64,000 nt of DNA from Sedimenticola hydrogenitrophicus (GTDB lineage: Bacteria; Pseudomonadota; Gammaproteobacteria; Chromatiales; Chromatiaceae), in NCBI RefSeq assembly GCF_029017505.1, contig NZ_JAQGEI010000011.1, positions 62,001-126,000 of the forward strand, given 5' to 3'. The notes under the pieces are model-generated. The model was not told the DNA's origin and searched no databases. It saw only the letters and a list, made by a program, of their open reading frames with translations. Of this stretch, positions 27,044 to 35,833 are shown one piece after another (within the stretch, counting starts at the first letter, position 1; each line of letters begins with the position of its first letter). A program made the translations under genes and the position numbers.

Positions 27044-27925
27044 ATGTTAACCGCTGATACCGACTGGTGGCCGGCGCCGGCCAAGCTCAATCTCATGCTG
27101 CGGGTCGTCGGTTGCCGGCCAGACGGCTACCACCTGCTGCAGACGGTGTTCCGCTTTGTCGATTATGGCGACCGGATCGCGTTCCGGATCAGGTCGGACG
27201 GGGCGATCCGGCGGCCACTGGGAAATGCCGCGGTGCCGGAGTCGGAGGACCTGATGGTCCGGGCGGCCCGGCTGCTGCAGCAGCAAGCCGGCCTCTCTCT
27301 GGGTGCGGATATCTCCCTGGTGAAGAATATCCCCATGGGCGGCGGGCTGGGGGGTGGCAGCTCCGATGCGGCGACCGTGCTGGTGGCGCTCAATCGTCTG
27401 TGGCAGGTCGATTATTCCCTGGAGAAGCTGGCCGAACTGGGCCTGCGCCTGGGTGCCGACGTGCCGGTCTTTGTTCGCGGGCAGGCGGCCTGGGCCGAGG
27501 GAGTCGGCGAACTGTTGACGCCGCTGCGGATGCCGCCGGCCTGGTATCTGGTGGTGGTGCCCGATTGCCATGTCTCCACGGCCGATGTTTTTAATGATCC
27601 GCAATTGACACGGAACGCGCCTCGAACGACAATACGCGACTTTCTCGCTGGCAGTCAGGTTAATGACTGCCTGCCGGTTGTATTGAATCACTATCCCGAG
27701 GTCGCTGCGGCTGTACGGTGGCTGGAAACCTTCGCGCCCGCGCGGTTGACCGGTACCGGCGGGGCCGTTTTCGCAGAGTTTGCCGGGGAAGCCGAGGCGC
27801 GGCGGGTGTTGCAGCAAGTCCCTGACCTGTATAAGGCGTTTGTCGCCCGGGGGCTGGACAGCTCGCCGTTGCTGGAGCGGGTGGCGGGCCGGAACCCGTA
27901 TCCCGAGACGTCGTCAGGCGGCTAG
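27044..27925 (+). CDS. ispE: 4-diphosphocytidyl-2-C-methyl-D-erythritol kinase
   Basis: A GHMP-family kinase that phosphorylates CDP-methylerythritol in the non-mevalonate isoprenoid pathway. The 293-residue protein has the substrate lysine in Pro-Ala-Lys-Leu-Asn near residue 14, the ATP-binding loop Pro-Met-Gly-Gly-Gly-Leu-Gly-Gly-Gly-Ser-Ser at 97-107, catalytic Asp in Gly-Ala-Asp-Val-Pro near 139, and Thr-Gly-Thr-Gly-Gly-Ala near 235. The downstream order tRNA-Gln, prs, rplY, pth is the classic gammaproteobacterial ipk-prs arrangement. Confidence 0.95.
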   Translation: MLTADTDWWPAPAKLNLMLRVVGCRPDGYHLLQTVFRFVDYGDRIAFRIRSDGAIRRPLGNAAVPESEDLMVRAARLLQQQAGLSLGADISLVKNIPMGGGLGGGSSDAATVLVALNRLWQVDYSLEKLAELGLRLGADVPVFVRGQAAWAEGVGELLTPLRMPPAWYLVVVPDCHVSTADVFNDPQLTRNAPRTTIRDFLAGSQVNDCLPVVLNHYPEVAAAVRWLETFAPARLTGTGGAVFAEFAGEAEARRVLQQVPDLYKAFVARGLDSSPLLERVAGRNPYPETSSGG

Positions 27926-27979
27926 GAGCCCTTCGGGTTTATCTACCCTACTCGAATTAGGGTGACCAGTAAGATTTTT

Positions 27980-28054
27980 TGGGGCGTCGCCAAGCGGCTA
28001 GGCACCTGGTTTTGATCCAGGCATACGTAGGTTCGAATCCTACCGCCCCAGCCA
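27980..28054 (+). tRNA. tRNA-Gln (anticodon TTG)
   Basis: A 75-base cloverleaf. The acceptor arm TGGGGCG pairs with CGCCCCA. The anticodon stem CCTGG/CCAGG encloses the loop TTTTGAT with anticodon TTG. The T-arm contains GTTCGAATC, and GCCA at the 3' end shows the CCA is encoded. It lies between ispE and prs, as in many gammaproteobacteria, and is probably processed from their shared transcript. Confidence 0.96.
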
Positions 28055-28140
28055 TATTATTTAAGGTATCTGCACGGCAGGCGCCTGAATCGGCCCGCAT
28101 ATAGTCCCGTTAGTTAGTCAGACAGGTGGAGAGGCTTGTT

Positions 28141-29094
28141 ATGCCAGATAGCCACATGATGGTTTTTTCAGGAAATTCCAATCCTGAACTTGTTAGCGAG
28201 ATCACCTCTCGGCTCAGTCTGCGTACGGGTAAGGCGATCGTCGGTCGTTTCAGCGACGGCGAGGCGATGGCCGAGATACAGGAGAGCGTGCGCGGACGTG
28301 ATGTGTACGTCATTCAGAGCACCTCGCAGCCGACCAATGACAACCTGATGGAGCTGTTGGTGCTGATCGATGCGCTACGCTGGGCGTCGGCAGAGCGTAT
28401 CACGGCAGTGATCCCCTATTTCGGTTATGCGCGTCAGGATCGCCGGCCACGCTCCGCCCGGGTGCCGATCACGGCCCGCCTGGTGGCCAAGCAGATCGCG
28501 GCGGCGGGTGCGGATCGGGTGGTTACCGTTGATCTGCATGCCGATCAGATCCAGGGTTTTTTTGACATTCCGGTGGACAATATCTACGCACTGCCGGTGC
28601 TGCTGGGCGATGTGTGGCGCCAGAAGTATCCCAATCTGATGGTGGTGTCACCGGATGTGGGTGGCGTGGTGCGCGCCCGGGCACTGGCCAAGCAGCTGGA
28701 TGACGCGGACCTGGCGATCATCGACAAACGTCGACCCAAGGCCAATGACGCCCAAGTGATGAATATCATTGGTGATGTCAAGGGCCGGACCTGCGTGCTG
28801 ATAGATGACATGGTCGATACCGCCGGTACCCTGTGCAAGGCAGCCCAGGCGCTCAAGGAGCGGGGCGCGGAACAGGTGATCGCCTACTGTACCCATCCGG
28901 TGTTGTCGGGTCCGGCGATCCGCAATATCGAGAATTCGGTGCTCGATCAGCTGGTGGTTTCGAACACCATCCAGCTGCACGAAGAGGCGCGGCACTGCAC
29001 CCGGATTCGCCAGATCTGCATCGCGGAGCTGCTGGCGGAGACCATGCGCAGGATCGCCCTGAATGAATCGGTGACCTCACTCTTCATGGAGTGA
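28141..29094 (+). CDS. prs: Ribose-phosphate pyrophosphokinase
   Basis: Makes PRPP from ribose-5-phosphate and ATP for nucleotide, histidine, tryptophan and NAD synthesis. The 317-residue protein has the flexible catalytic loop Tyr-Ala-Arg-Gln-Asp-Arg near 99, the His-Ala-Asp-Gln-Ile-Gln-Gly-Phe-Phe motif near 135, and the PRPP-binding Asp-Asp-Met-Val-Asp-Thr-Ala-Gly-Thr near 220. A GTG at 28126 is in frame, but the ATG at 28141 has GGAGAGG seven bases upstream and gives the standard N-terminus. Confidence 0.97.
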   Translation: MPDSHMMVFSGNSNPELVSEITSRLSLRTGKAIVGRFSDGEAMAEIQESVRGRDVYVIQSTSQPTNDNLMELLVLIDALRWASAERITAVIPYFGYARQDRRPRSARVPITARLVAKQIAAAGADRVVTVDLHADQIQGFFDIPVDNIYALPVLLGDVWRQKYPNLMVVSPDVGGVVRARALAKQLDDADLAIIDKRRPKANDAQVMNIIGDVKGRTCVLIDDMVDTAGTLCKAAQALKERGAEQVIAYCTHPVLSGPAIRNIENSVLDQLVVSNTIQLHEEARHCTRIRQICIAELLAETMRRIALNESVTSLFME

Positions 29095-29157
29095 CCGCCT
29101 ATCCTTCACTGCCCAATCTGGTCGCGGAAGGCAGTGATTATTTAGGATTTGGAAAGA

Positions 29158-29304
29158 AATAACTGCCGCATATTGCGCCGGGCTTTTTTTAACTTGAAGG
29201 GGCGTTTGCCTTCAAGGCACGGCAAGGCGCGCATAGTCGTTCTATGTAAGTCTTGCCGTAACGCCGAAGGCGGACGAAAAGACCAGCAAGATGTGGTAGT
29301 TATT
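29158..29304. mobile_element. Inverted-repeat element between prs and rplY
   Basis: The ends 29158-29176 and 29286-29304 are inverted repeats matching at 16 of 19 positions (AATAACTgCCgCATaTTGC type). The interior is 109 bases, contains a T-run at 29184-29190 and an internal GGCAAG...CTTGCC pair, and has no reading frame. It looks like a nonautonomous MITE-like element. Its right end lies 38 bases before the rplY start, so it contributes to the rplY leader. Confidence 0.5.
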
Positions 29305-29342
29305 TATGGACAGATCCGTAACTTGATGGTTTGGAGAAAATC

Positions 29343-29969
29343 ATGAAAGAAGTATTTGTTGTTAACGCGCAGCTGCGCACTGATACAGGGAAGGGTGCGA
29401 GCCGCCGCCTGCGTCATGCCGGGCTGGTTCCGGGTATCGTTTATGGTGCCCACCAGGACCCCGCCATGATCTCTATGGTGCACAGTGATCTGGTTCAGCA
29501 TCTGGACCACGAAGCTTTTTATTCACACATTCTGAGCCTGAATATCGATGGCAAGCCGGAGCAGGTGATCCTGAAGGATCTGCAGCGTCATCCGGCCCGT
29601 CCGTTTGTCATGCATGCGGATTTCCTGCGGGTCAGTGCCAAGGAGAAGCTGAAGACCCACGTGCCGCTGCACTTCGTGGGTGAAGAGGTGGCGCCCGGTG
29701 TCAAGGCCGGCGGCGTGGTCTCGCATCTGCTGACCGAGGTCGAGGTGAGCTGTCTGCCGGGCGATCTGCCTGAGTATATCGAGGTCAACGTCGCCGCGCT
29801 GGCAATTGGCGATGCGGTCCTGCTGTCCGAGCTGGCGTTGCCGAAGGGCGTCGAGTTGCCGGCGCTGGCGCAGGACGAGCCGCAGGATGTGCAGGTGGTG
29901 TCTATCCACGCCGCGCATGTGGTGGCCGAGGAAGAGGCGGGTGAAGAAGAGGGTTCAGCGGAGGAGTGA
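29343..29969 (+). CDS. rplY: Large ribosomal subunit protein bL25, CTC/TL5 type
   Basis: Binds 5S rRNA. At 208 residues it is the long two-domain form: an N-terminal L25 beta-barrel (about 1-90) and a C-terminal TL5-like domain (about 95-185), then an acidic tail rich in Glu and Gly. E. coli has only the short form. The ATG at 29343 has TTGGAG seven bases upstream; a start at 29331 is less likely. It belongs to the prs-rplY-pth order. Confidence 0.95.
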   Translation: MKEVFVVNAQLRTDTGKGASRRLRHAGLVPGIVYGAHQDPAMISMVHSDLVQHLDHEAFYSHILSLNIDGKPEQVILKDLQRHPARPFVMHADFLRVSAKEKLKTHVPLHFVGEEVAPGVKAGGVVSHLLTEVEVSCLPGDLPEYIEVNVAALAIGDAVLLSELALPKGVELPALAQDEPQDVQVVSIHAAHVVAEEEAGEEEGSAEE

Positions 29970-29989
29970 TCCGCGTTCCTGTACCAGCT

Positions 29990-30022
29990 GATGGGCCGGG
30001 CAATGCCCGGCCCATCTGTTTT
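29990..30022 (+). terminator. Intrinsic terminator after rplY
   Basis: GATGGGCCGGGC and GCCCGGCCCATC form a perfect 12-base stem with a three-base loop, followed by TGTTTT. It lies 20 bases after the rplY stop and should end most of the ispE-prs-rplY transcript before pth. Confidence 0.8.
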
Positions 30023-30159
30023 GTCCAGGGATGGACATATGCCGCGGAGGCCAGGGATGGCCGGGAGCGGCTTTGTCCGCACGCCGCTGCGTGGATGTCG
30101 TTCTCGCCTCCTGGCGTTTCGAGGTGCGGGGAGTAGGATGAGCAAGACGAAGCCCGTCC

Positions 30160-30189
30160 GGTGTCTGGAACTGAACTCCGAAACTTGAG
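30160..30189. repeat. Inverted partner repeat upstream of pth
   Basis: This 30-base stretch matches the reverse complement of 30843-30872 at 29 of 30 bases. It ends 16 bases before the pth ATG, so it provides the immediate pth leader, where no strong Shine-Dalgarno sequence is visible. No matching left end is seen upstream, so this may be a truncated copy of the element downstream of pth. Confidence 0.65.
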
Positions 30190-30205
30190 AAAGTGACAGT
30201 CCCAT

Positions 30206-30796
30206 ATGAGTAACCAACCCTCACAACCCATTCGCCTGATTGTCGGCCTCGGTAATCCGGGGGGCGATTACGCCGCGACGCGCCATAACGCGGGATTCTG
30301 GTTCGTGGATCTCCTGGCGGAAAGGCATGGCGGTGTGTTCAGGTCGGAGTCGAAATTCCATGGCCAGGTGTGTCGCATCCTGGTCAAGGGGCGGGAGTGC
30401 TGGCTGCTCAAGCCGTCCACCTTCATGAACCGCAGCGGGCAGTCGGTATCCAGTCTGGCCAAATACTACAAGATCGGCCTTGAGGAGATCCTGGTGGCCC
30501 ACGATGAGCTGGATATGCCGCCGGGTGTCGTGCGTCTCAAGTTTGGTGGCGGTCACGCCGGGCACAATGGCCTGCGGGATCTTGTCAGCGCCTTGGGCGG
30601 CAAGGAGTTCTGGCGGCTGCGCATCGGTATCGATCACCCCGGGAACGCCCGTGAAGTTGTCAACTATGTGCTGGGTCGTCCCTCGAAGCAGGATGCCGAT
30701 GCCATTGCCGGGGCCCTGGGAGAAAGCGAACGGGTGCTGCCGGATCTGGTCGAGGGCCGGTTTCAACAGGCGATGAATTCACTGCACTCGGGTTGA
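30206..30796 (+). CDS. pth: Peptidyl-tRNA hydrolase
   Basis: Recycles peptidyl-tRNAs that fall off ribosomes by cleaving the ester bond. The 196-residue protein has Gly-Leu-Gly-Asn-Pro-Gly near 14-19, the catalytic His27 in Thr-Arg-His-Asn-Ala-Gly, the Pro-Ser-Thr-Phe-Met-Asn-Arg-Ser-Gly motif near 70, and the catalytic aspartate in Ala-His-Asp-Glu-Leu-Asp near 100. It lies between two inverted copies of a 30-base repeat and after a strong terminator, so it may use a separate promoter. Confidence 0.96.
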   Translation: MSNQPSQPIRLIVGLGNPGGDYAATRHNAGFWFVDLLAERHGGVFRSESKFHGQVCRILVKGRECWLLKPSTFMNRSGQSVSSLAKYYKIGLEEILVAHDELDMPPGVVRLKFGGGHAGHNGLRDLVSALGGKEFWRLRIGIDHPGNAREVVNYVLGRPSKQDADAIAGALGESERVLPDLVEGRFQQAMNSLHSG

Positions 30797-30842
30797 TGGT
30801 GGCGCCTCGGCATGGGTGAATATTCCGCGGTGGTGTTTACAG

Positions 30843-31007
30843 CTCAAGTATCGGAGTTCAGTTCCAGACACCAGGTGGGCCACCCCTTTCCGGGACACGC
30901 TGTGAATACGTATCTGGATGCCCTCGGCGTCGGCACAAATGCCTCCGACGGTCCCGGCAAGGGGGACGCCCGCCCTGAGCGACGCCTGTTGAACCCCGAA
31001 ATTTGAG
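30843..31007. mobile_element. MITE-like element downstream of pth
   Basis: The ends 30843-30861 and 30989-31007 are imperfect inverted repeats of the form CTCAAxTxTCGGxGTTCA, matching at 14 of 19 positions. The first 30 bases also match the inverted repeat upstream of pth at 29 of 30. The 165-base element has no convincing gene. It lies between the pth stop and the bidirectional terminator. Confidence 0.6.
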
Positions 31008-31092
31008 TTACAACCTTCCCTCCCAGTAGATGCACCTCTGGCGCAATGGGCTGTTCACCGCGAGGAGCGCTGCCCCTACAGCTACCGCCAAG

Positions 31093-31129
31093 AAAAAACC
31101 CCGCACGGATTATCCGTACGGGGTTTTTT
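31093..31129. terminator. Bidirectional intrinsic terminator between pth and fadL
   Basis: AAAAAACCCCG and CGGGGTTTTTT frame an inner ACGGAT/ATCCGT stem. The A-run and T-run on opposite sides make it work for both the plus-strand pth transcript and the minus-strand fadL transcript, which converge here. Confidence 0.88.
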
Positions 31130-31179
31130 AGGGATGAATGCGCGGACAGACGGCCTGTCCGTGCATCCTCCGGATCAGA

Positions 31180-32466
31180 TTACATCTTCCAATTGTAGGC
31201 GACGCCGATGGAGTCCTGGTACATCTTCAGGTCCGCCTCGCCGCCACCAAATGCGGCGGGTATGGAGCCGGAGCCCTTCACCTTCTTCTCGAAGGCGTGC
31301 ATATAGCTGAAGGTGAGTTCCGAGCCGTTGTCCAGGGTCCAGGTGGCGCCCAGGGTCAGATGGTCCTCGACCGTGGCGGGGGCGAGCATGTTGAACAGGG
31401 TCTCCGCCGCGGGGATGGGCTGATCGGCGTGGTTGTAACCGGCGCGCAAGGTGAGCTGCTTGCTGTACTGGTAGGCAACGCCCAGCTTGTAGACGGTCTG
31501 GTCCTCCCAGCCGAAACCCAGGCCGCCGTCGGCACCGAGCAGGCCAGCGGCTGTGCCGAAACCTGGGTTGGTGGAGGGGCCGCCGTTACCTATCGCGTTC
31601 ACCTCGCTGTAGTTGATGCGCACCACGTCGGCGGCGATGACCAGTTTCGGCGTGGCCTGGACGGCGATACCGATGGCGAAGTTCTCGGGGATGTCGAAGT
31701 CGCCCTGCTCCGCGAACAGGCCGGCATAGTCGTCGAACTCGGTCATGTAGGTGCGGGTCTGGTAGGTGGCGCCCAGGGTCACGCTGTCCGCGACCTTGCC
31801 CTGCCAGCCGATACGCAGCCCGGCGCCGTAGGAGAAGTCATGGCCGTTGTTGGTGACATTGCCCGGATCAGATGAGAACTGGCCCGGACCCACCTGGGCA
31901 AAATTCTGCAGGCCCTGTGCCTCGAAGGCCTGCGCCGCCAGATTCAGGCCGATGCCCAACGAGTGGTTCTCGTTCAGCTTGAACGCGTAGGTGGGGACGA
32001 TGAACAGCTGGGCCAGGTCGACACCGGTGCGGGAGGGGAAGGCCGCGCCGTTGAAGAGGGCAAAGCCGTTCTTGTAGTCGGTGTTCATGCCGCCGTTGCC
32101 GAATACCGAGACGCCGAAGGAGCTGTTCTCATTCAGCATCCGGTTGTAACCGAATTCGGGGATCAGGAAGTTCTTGGTGTCGCTGCCGTCGTAGTGGCCG
32201 TCAACGCCCGCGCCACTTCCGGACACATCCGAGCTGCGGATCGGCCGGAACCACTCGATGCCGATATCCACGCGGTTGCCCTGATGGACCATGCCGGCCG
32301 GGTTGACGCCGCCGGCCAGCGCATCCTGGGAATAGGCGACGCCGACGCCGCCCATGCCTTTGGCTTTCTGCCCGACGCCGTGGGAGAAGTAACCATCGGT
32401 GGCCCAGGCACTGGAGACGAAAAGGGAAGAGATCGCTGTTACGAGCAGCTGTTTCTTGAAATGCAT
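31180..32466 (-). CDS. fadL: FadL/OmpP1/TodX family outer-membrane channel
   Basis: A 428-residue beta-barrel protein. Residues 1-22 are a signal peptide ending Ala-Trp-Ala. The mature N-terminus (Thr-Asp-Gly-Tyr-Phe-Ser-His-Gly) and the Asn-Pro-Ala-Gly-Met motif near 56 form the hatch typical of FadL. Alternating hydrophobic strands follow to the C-terminal Tyr-Asn-Trp-Lys-Met. The family imports long-chain fatty acids or hydrocarbons, and the substrate here is unknown. GGAGG lies nine bases before the ATG. The gene stands alone, bounded by its own promoter and a terminator. Confidence 0.88.
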   Translation of the reverse strand: MHFKKQLLVTAISSLFVSSAWATDGYFSHGVGQKAKGMGGVGVAYSQDALAGGVNPAGMVHQGNRVDIGIEWFRPIRSSDVSGSGAGVDGHYDGSDTKNFLIPEFGYNRMLNENSSFGVSVFGNGGMNTDYKNGFALFNGAAFPSRTGVDLAQLFIVPTYAFKLNENHSLGIGLNLAAQAFEAQGLQNFAQVGPGQFSSDPGNVTNNGHDFSYGAGLRIGWQGKVADSVTLGATYQTRTYMTEFDDYAGLFAEQGDFDIPENFAIGIAVQATPKLVIAADVVRINYSEVNAIGNGGPSTNPGFGTAAGLLGADGGLGFGWEDQTVYKLGVAYQYSKQLTLRAGYNHADQPIPAAETLFNMLAPATVEDHLTLGATWTLDNGSELTFSYMHAFEKKVKGSGSIPAAFGGGEADLKMYQDSIGVAYNWKM

Positions 32467-32578
32467 TTGTTAATTCCTCCGCTACTATGCCTGGCGCTAC
32501 CTGGGTGGCTGCGGCATAAGGGTCGCTACTGTTTTTGGTTGTCTTGGTATTGCTATTCTTCTTGTTATCTGCGTCGCC

Positions 32579-32607
32579 ATAATGCGCATCGATTTGATGA
32601 ATGTCAA
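32579..32607 (-). promoter_or_regulatory. Sigma70 promoter for fadL
   Basis: On the minus strand TTGACA (complement of 32602-32607) and CATTAT (complement of 32579-32584) are separated by exactly 17 bases. The AT-rich sequence just upstream (32609-32640) could act as an UP element. The leader to the fadL ATG at 32466 would be about 105 bases. The rest of the 32467-32800 gap shows no gene. Confidence 0.65.
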
Positions 32608-32800
32608 CTAGAAAAAATATTAGAATATTAGTAACTTATGTCTATTAACGGATGTTATAGGTGAATTGATTGGATTGTATGGAGGTTTTCCCTAGGGCCG
32701 GTAGAATAGCACGGGAAGAGGCGGACGAGGGTGCGGTTTTATGCGTCGGGGGAGGCGGATTGGCGGGGTCGAATGGTTCGCTAAATTCTTGGAAAAGATA

Positions 32801-32829
32801 TTGACACCACCCCTGTGATCAAGCAGAAT
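32801..32829 (+). promoter_or_regulatory. Sigma70 promoter of the tRNA-tuf cluster
   Basis: TTGACA at 32801-32806 and CAGAAT at 32824-32829 are 17 bases apart. The GC-rich discriminator GCCGGGC follows, as expected for a stringently controlled stable-RNA promoter. tRNA-Tyr starts 12 bases after the -10 hexamer. Confidence 0.8.
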
Positions 32830-32841
32830 GCCGGGCTTCGT

Positions 32842-32926
32842 GGAGGGGTTCCCGAGTGGCCAAAGGGATCAGACTGTAAATCTGACGGCTCCGCCTTCGG
32901 AGGTTCGAATCCTCCCCCCTCCACCA
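32842..32926 (+). tRNA. tRNA-Tyr (anticodon GTA)
   Basis: An 85-base class II tRNA. The acceptor GGAGGGG pairs with CCCCTCC. The anticodon stem CAGA/TCTG holds loop CTGTAAA with anticodon GTA. A long variable arm (ACGGCTCCGCCTTCGG region) and an encoded CCA end are present. It is first in the tRNA-Tyr, Gly, Thr, tuf operon. Confidence 0.97.
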
Positions 32927-33150
32927 ACTTAAATTGTACTGTGCGATGTGGCGCGGTACGGTAGGTGGAAGGCTCTCCTGCGTTGGTTGTGGGGGAGGAG
33001 GCGAACCGATAAGAGGTTCGACGGGGCGCGCAGCGACCCGAACGTTGCGCGTAGCGCAACGGCCCGGAGGGCGAAGGCCGCAGGCCGGAGTAATCCCCCC
33101 CCACCACCGAATTTGAAGCGGTTGTGGTAAGCGATCCGTCGCTTGGCAGC
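32927..33150 (+). other. Long spacer between tRNA-Tyr and tRNA-Gly
   Basis: The 224-base spacer is unusually long for this tRNA cluster and has no credible gene. It contains hairpins CGAACC-GATAAGA-GGTTCG and GTTGCGC-GTA-GCGCAAC. Near 33085-33120 a CGGAG...AATCC...CCCCCC...CCACC string resembles the tRNA-Tyr 3' end, suggesting a decayed duplication. Confidence 0.4.
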
Positions 33151-33224
33151 GCGGGTGTAGTTCAATGGTAGAACTTCAGCCTTCCAAGCTGAATACGTGG
33201 GTTCGATTCCCATCACCCGCTCCA
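33151..33224 (+). tRNA. tRNA-Gly (anticodon TCC)
   Basis: A 74-base cloverleaf. GCGGGTG pairs with the 3' CACCCGC. The anticodon stem CAGC/GCTG holds loop CTTCCAA with anticodon TCC. TTCGATTC is in the T-arm and the CCA end is encoded. Confidence 0.97.
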
Positions 33225-33270
33225 TATCAAGTCCTTCGGCAGGGCTTATTATGATGGTACGTAGTGCAAG

Positions 33271-33346
33271 GCCCATGTAGCTCAGTTGGTAGAGCACACC
33301 CTTGGTAAGGGTGAGGTCAGCAGTTCGAATCTGCTCATGGGCTCCA
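33271..33346 (+). tRNA. tRNA-Thr (anticodon GGT)
   Basis: A 76-base cloverleaf. GCCCATG pairs with CATGGGC. The anticodon stem ACCC/GGGT holds loop TTGGTAA with anticodon GGT. The CCA end is encoded. It lies 79 bases before tuf, as in the E. coli thrT-tufB order. Confidence 0.97.
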
Positions 33347-33425
33347 TTAATCTAGTCCCGGGCACGCACCGTGCGCGGGTTTATTTGTCATAAGTTTTAG
33401 AGCGAACCTTTCGGAGATTGAGTCG

Positions 33426-34616
<1,191 letters not shown>

Positions 34617-34618
34617 TC

Positions 34619-34704
34619 ATTGTTAGTTATCTGTAGCTGGCTCTGGAGAAGCGGCGGATCGCAAGGTCCTGCCGCCTCTTCGTCTGGCAACTAACAATTT
34701 TTTT
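34619..34704 (+). terminator. Extended intrinsic terminator between tufB and tRNA-Trp
   Basis: The outer stem ATTGTTAGTT (34619-34628) pairs perfectly with AACTAACAAT (34689-34698). An inner stem GAAG-GGCGG/CCGCC-CTTC lies inside it, and seven T residues follow. The T-run ends two bases before tRNA-Trp begins. It should reduce read-through from tufB into trpT-secE-nusG. Confidence 0.7.
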
Positions 34705-34706
34705 AC

Positions 34707-34782
34707 AGGCCAGTAGCTCAATTGGTAGAGCAGCGGTCTCCAAAACCGCAGGTTGGGGGTTCGAGTCCCTCCTGGCCTGCCA
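34707..34782 (+). tRNA. tRNA-Trp (anticodon CCA)
   Basis: A 76-base cloverleaf. AGGCCAG pairs with CTGGCCT. The anticodon stem CGGT/ACCG holds loop CTCCAAA with anticodon CCA. The 3' CCA is encoded. It lies 32 bases before secE in the common trpT-secE-nusG order. Confidence 0.97.
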
Positions 34783-34814
34783 TTATATAAGGCGCCTTTG
34801 CAAAGAGGTGCTCA

Positions 34815-35192
34815 GTGGCAGGAATGAACGCAAAGGCTGAAGTCGAAAGTTCAGGGATGGATACAGTAAAGCTGTTACTGGCAGTGATTCTGCTGGTGGG
34901 TGGCATAGCGCTGTTCTATTTTCTAGATGAATACTCTGCCCTGGTAAGGGTTATTGGTCTGTTGGCGGTGACTGGCGTGGCGGTGTTTATCGCACTGCAG
35001 TCGGTCGCGGGTCGTCGTGTCTGGGATTTTGCCAGGGCATCGCGAACCGAGGTAAGGAAGGTTGTCTGGCCGAGCCGGCAGGAGACCATCCAGACTACGC
35101 TAATCGTGTTTGCCATGGTGTTATTGATCGGTATCGTGCTCTGGGTGTTCGATATGGTATTGATGGCGATCGTTCAGGCTGTAACCGGATAG
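34815..35192 (+). CDS. secE: Preprotein translocase subunit SecE
   Basis: The clamp subunit of the SecYEG channel. At 125 residues it is the long enterobacterial-type form with three transmembrane segments (about 18-36, 42-59, 95-118). The conserved amphipathic helix contains Phe-Ala-Arg-Ala-Ser-Arg-Thr-Glu-Val-Arg-Lys-Val-Val-Trp-Pro-Ser-Arg. The GTG at 34815 has AGAGGTG four bases upstream and is preferred over the ATG at 34824. nusG follows after 9 bases. Confidence 0.93.
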   Translation: MAGMNAKAEVESSGMDTVKLLLAVILLVGGIALFYFLDEYSALVRVIGLLAVTGVAVFIALQSVAGRRVWDFARASRTEVRKVVWPSRQETIQTTLIVFAMVLLIGIVLWVFDMVLMAIVQAVTG

Positions 35193-35201
35193 GAGAATAC
35201 T

Positions 35202-35735
35202 ATGGCATTGCGGTGGTATGTGGTTCACGCCTACTCCGGTTTTGAGGCGCAGGTTAAGCGCTCCCTTGAGGAGCGTATCAAGCGTTTCGGCATGGAGTCG
35301 AATTTCGGTCAGATACTCGTTCCCACCGAAGAGGTGGTCGAGATGCGCAGCGGGCAGCAGCGGCGCAGTGAGCGCAAGTTTTTCCCGGGCTATGTGCTGG
35401 TGCAGATGGAGATGACCGACGAGACCTGGCACCTGGTCAAGGATGCCCCCAAGGTGATGGGCTTTATCGGCGGTACCGCCGATCGACCCGCGCCGATCAC
35501 CGAGCGTGAGGCCGATGCCATTCTGCAGCGGGTTCAGGAGGGTGTGGAGAAGCCGCGTCCCAAGGTGCTGTTCGAGCCGGGTGAGGTGGTGCGCGTTGTT
35601 GATGGGCCCTTTAACGACTTTAACGGCGTGGTTGAGGATGTTGACTATGACAAGAGTCGCCTCAAGGTCTCCGTGCTGATTTTTGGGCGCTCCACCCCGG
35701 TCGACCTCGAGTTCGGCCAAGTGGAGAAAAGCTGA
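35202..35735 (+). CDS. nusG: Transcription termination/antitermination protein NusG
   Basis: Binds RNA polymerase and links it to Rho or to ribosomal protein S10. The 177-residue protein has the NGN domain (about 1-115, starting [11 protein letters not shown]) and a C-terminal KOW domain (about 125-177) with [11 protein letters not shown]. It is cotranscribed with secE. Confidence 0.97.
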   Translation: MALRWYVVHAYSGFEAQVKRSLEERIKRFGMESNFGQILVPTEEVVEMRSGQQRRSERKFFPGYVLVQMEMTDETWHLVKDAPKVMGFIGGTADRPAPITEREADAILQRVQEGVEKPRPKVLFEPGEVVRVVDGPFNDFNGVVEDVDYDKSRLKVSVLIFGRSTPVDLEFGQVEKS

Positions 35736-35792
35736 GCGGGTCCCTGTCTGCCGGCCTCGTGCGGGGCCGGCGTACCCGCTCACCTATGTATC

Positions 35793-35822
35793 CGGGGAGC
35801 CGAAAGGCGTTTGCACCCGACC
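35793..35822 (+). promoter_or_regulatory. Probable L1 autoregulatory site in the rplK leader
   Basis: The sequence GGGGAGCCGAAAGGCG followed by TTTGCACCC folds into a GCC-GAAA-GGC hairpin with an asymmetric internal loop and a lower GGG/CCC stem. This resembles the L1-binding structure of 23S rRNA and of L11-operon leaders. L1 would repress rplK-rplA translation. Upstream, 35736-35782 forms a separate GC-rich nested hairpin. Confidence 0.45.
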
Positions 35823-35833
35823 AGGAGTAAGAA

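Noticed and set aside
29991-30188. 65-codon plus-strand frame between rplY and pth
   Set aside because: It begins inside the rplY terminator and ends in the repeat upstream of pth; there is no family match.
30812-31006. 64-codon plus-strand frame after pth
   Set aside because: It lies almost wholly inside the MITE-like element and has no ribosome-binding site or homology signal.
32781-33107. Minus-strand frames across tRNA-Tyr and its spacer
   Set aside because: They overlap a certain tRNA gene and arise from its GC-rich spacer.
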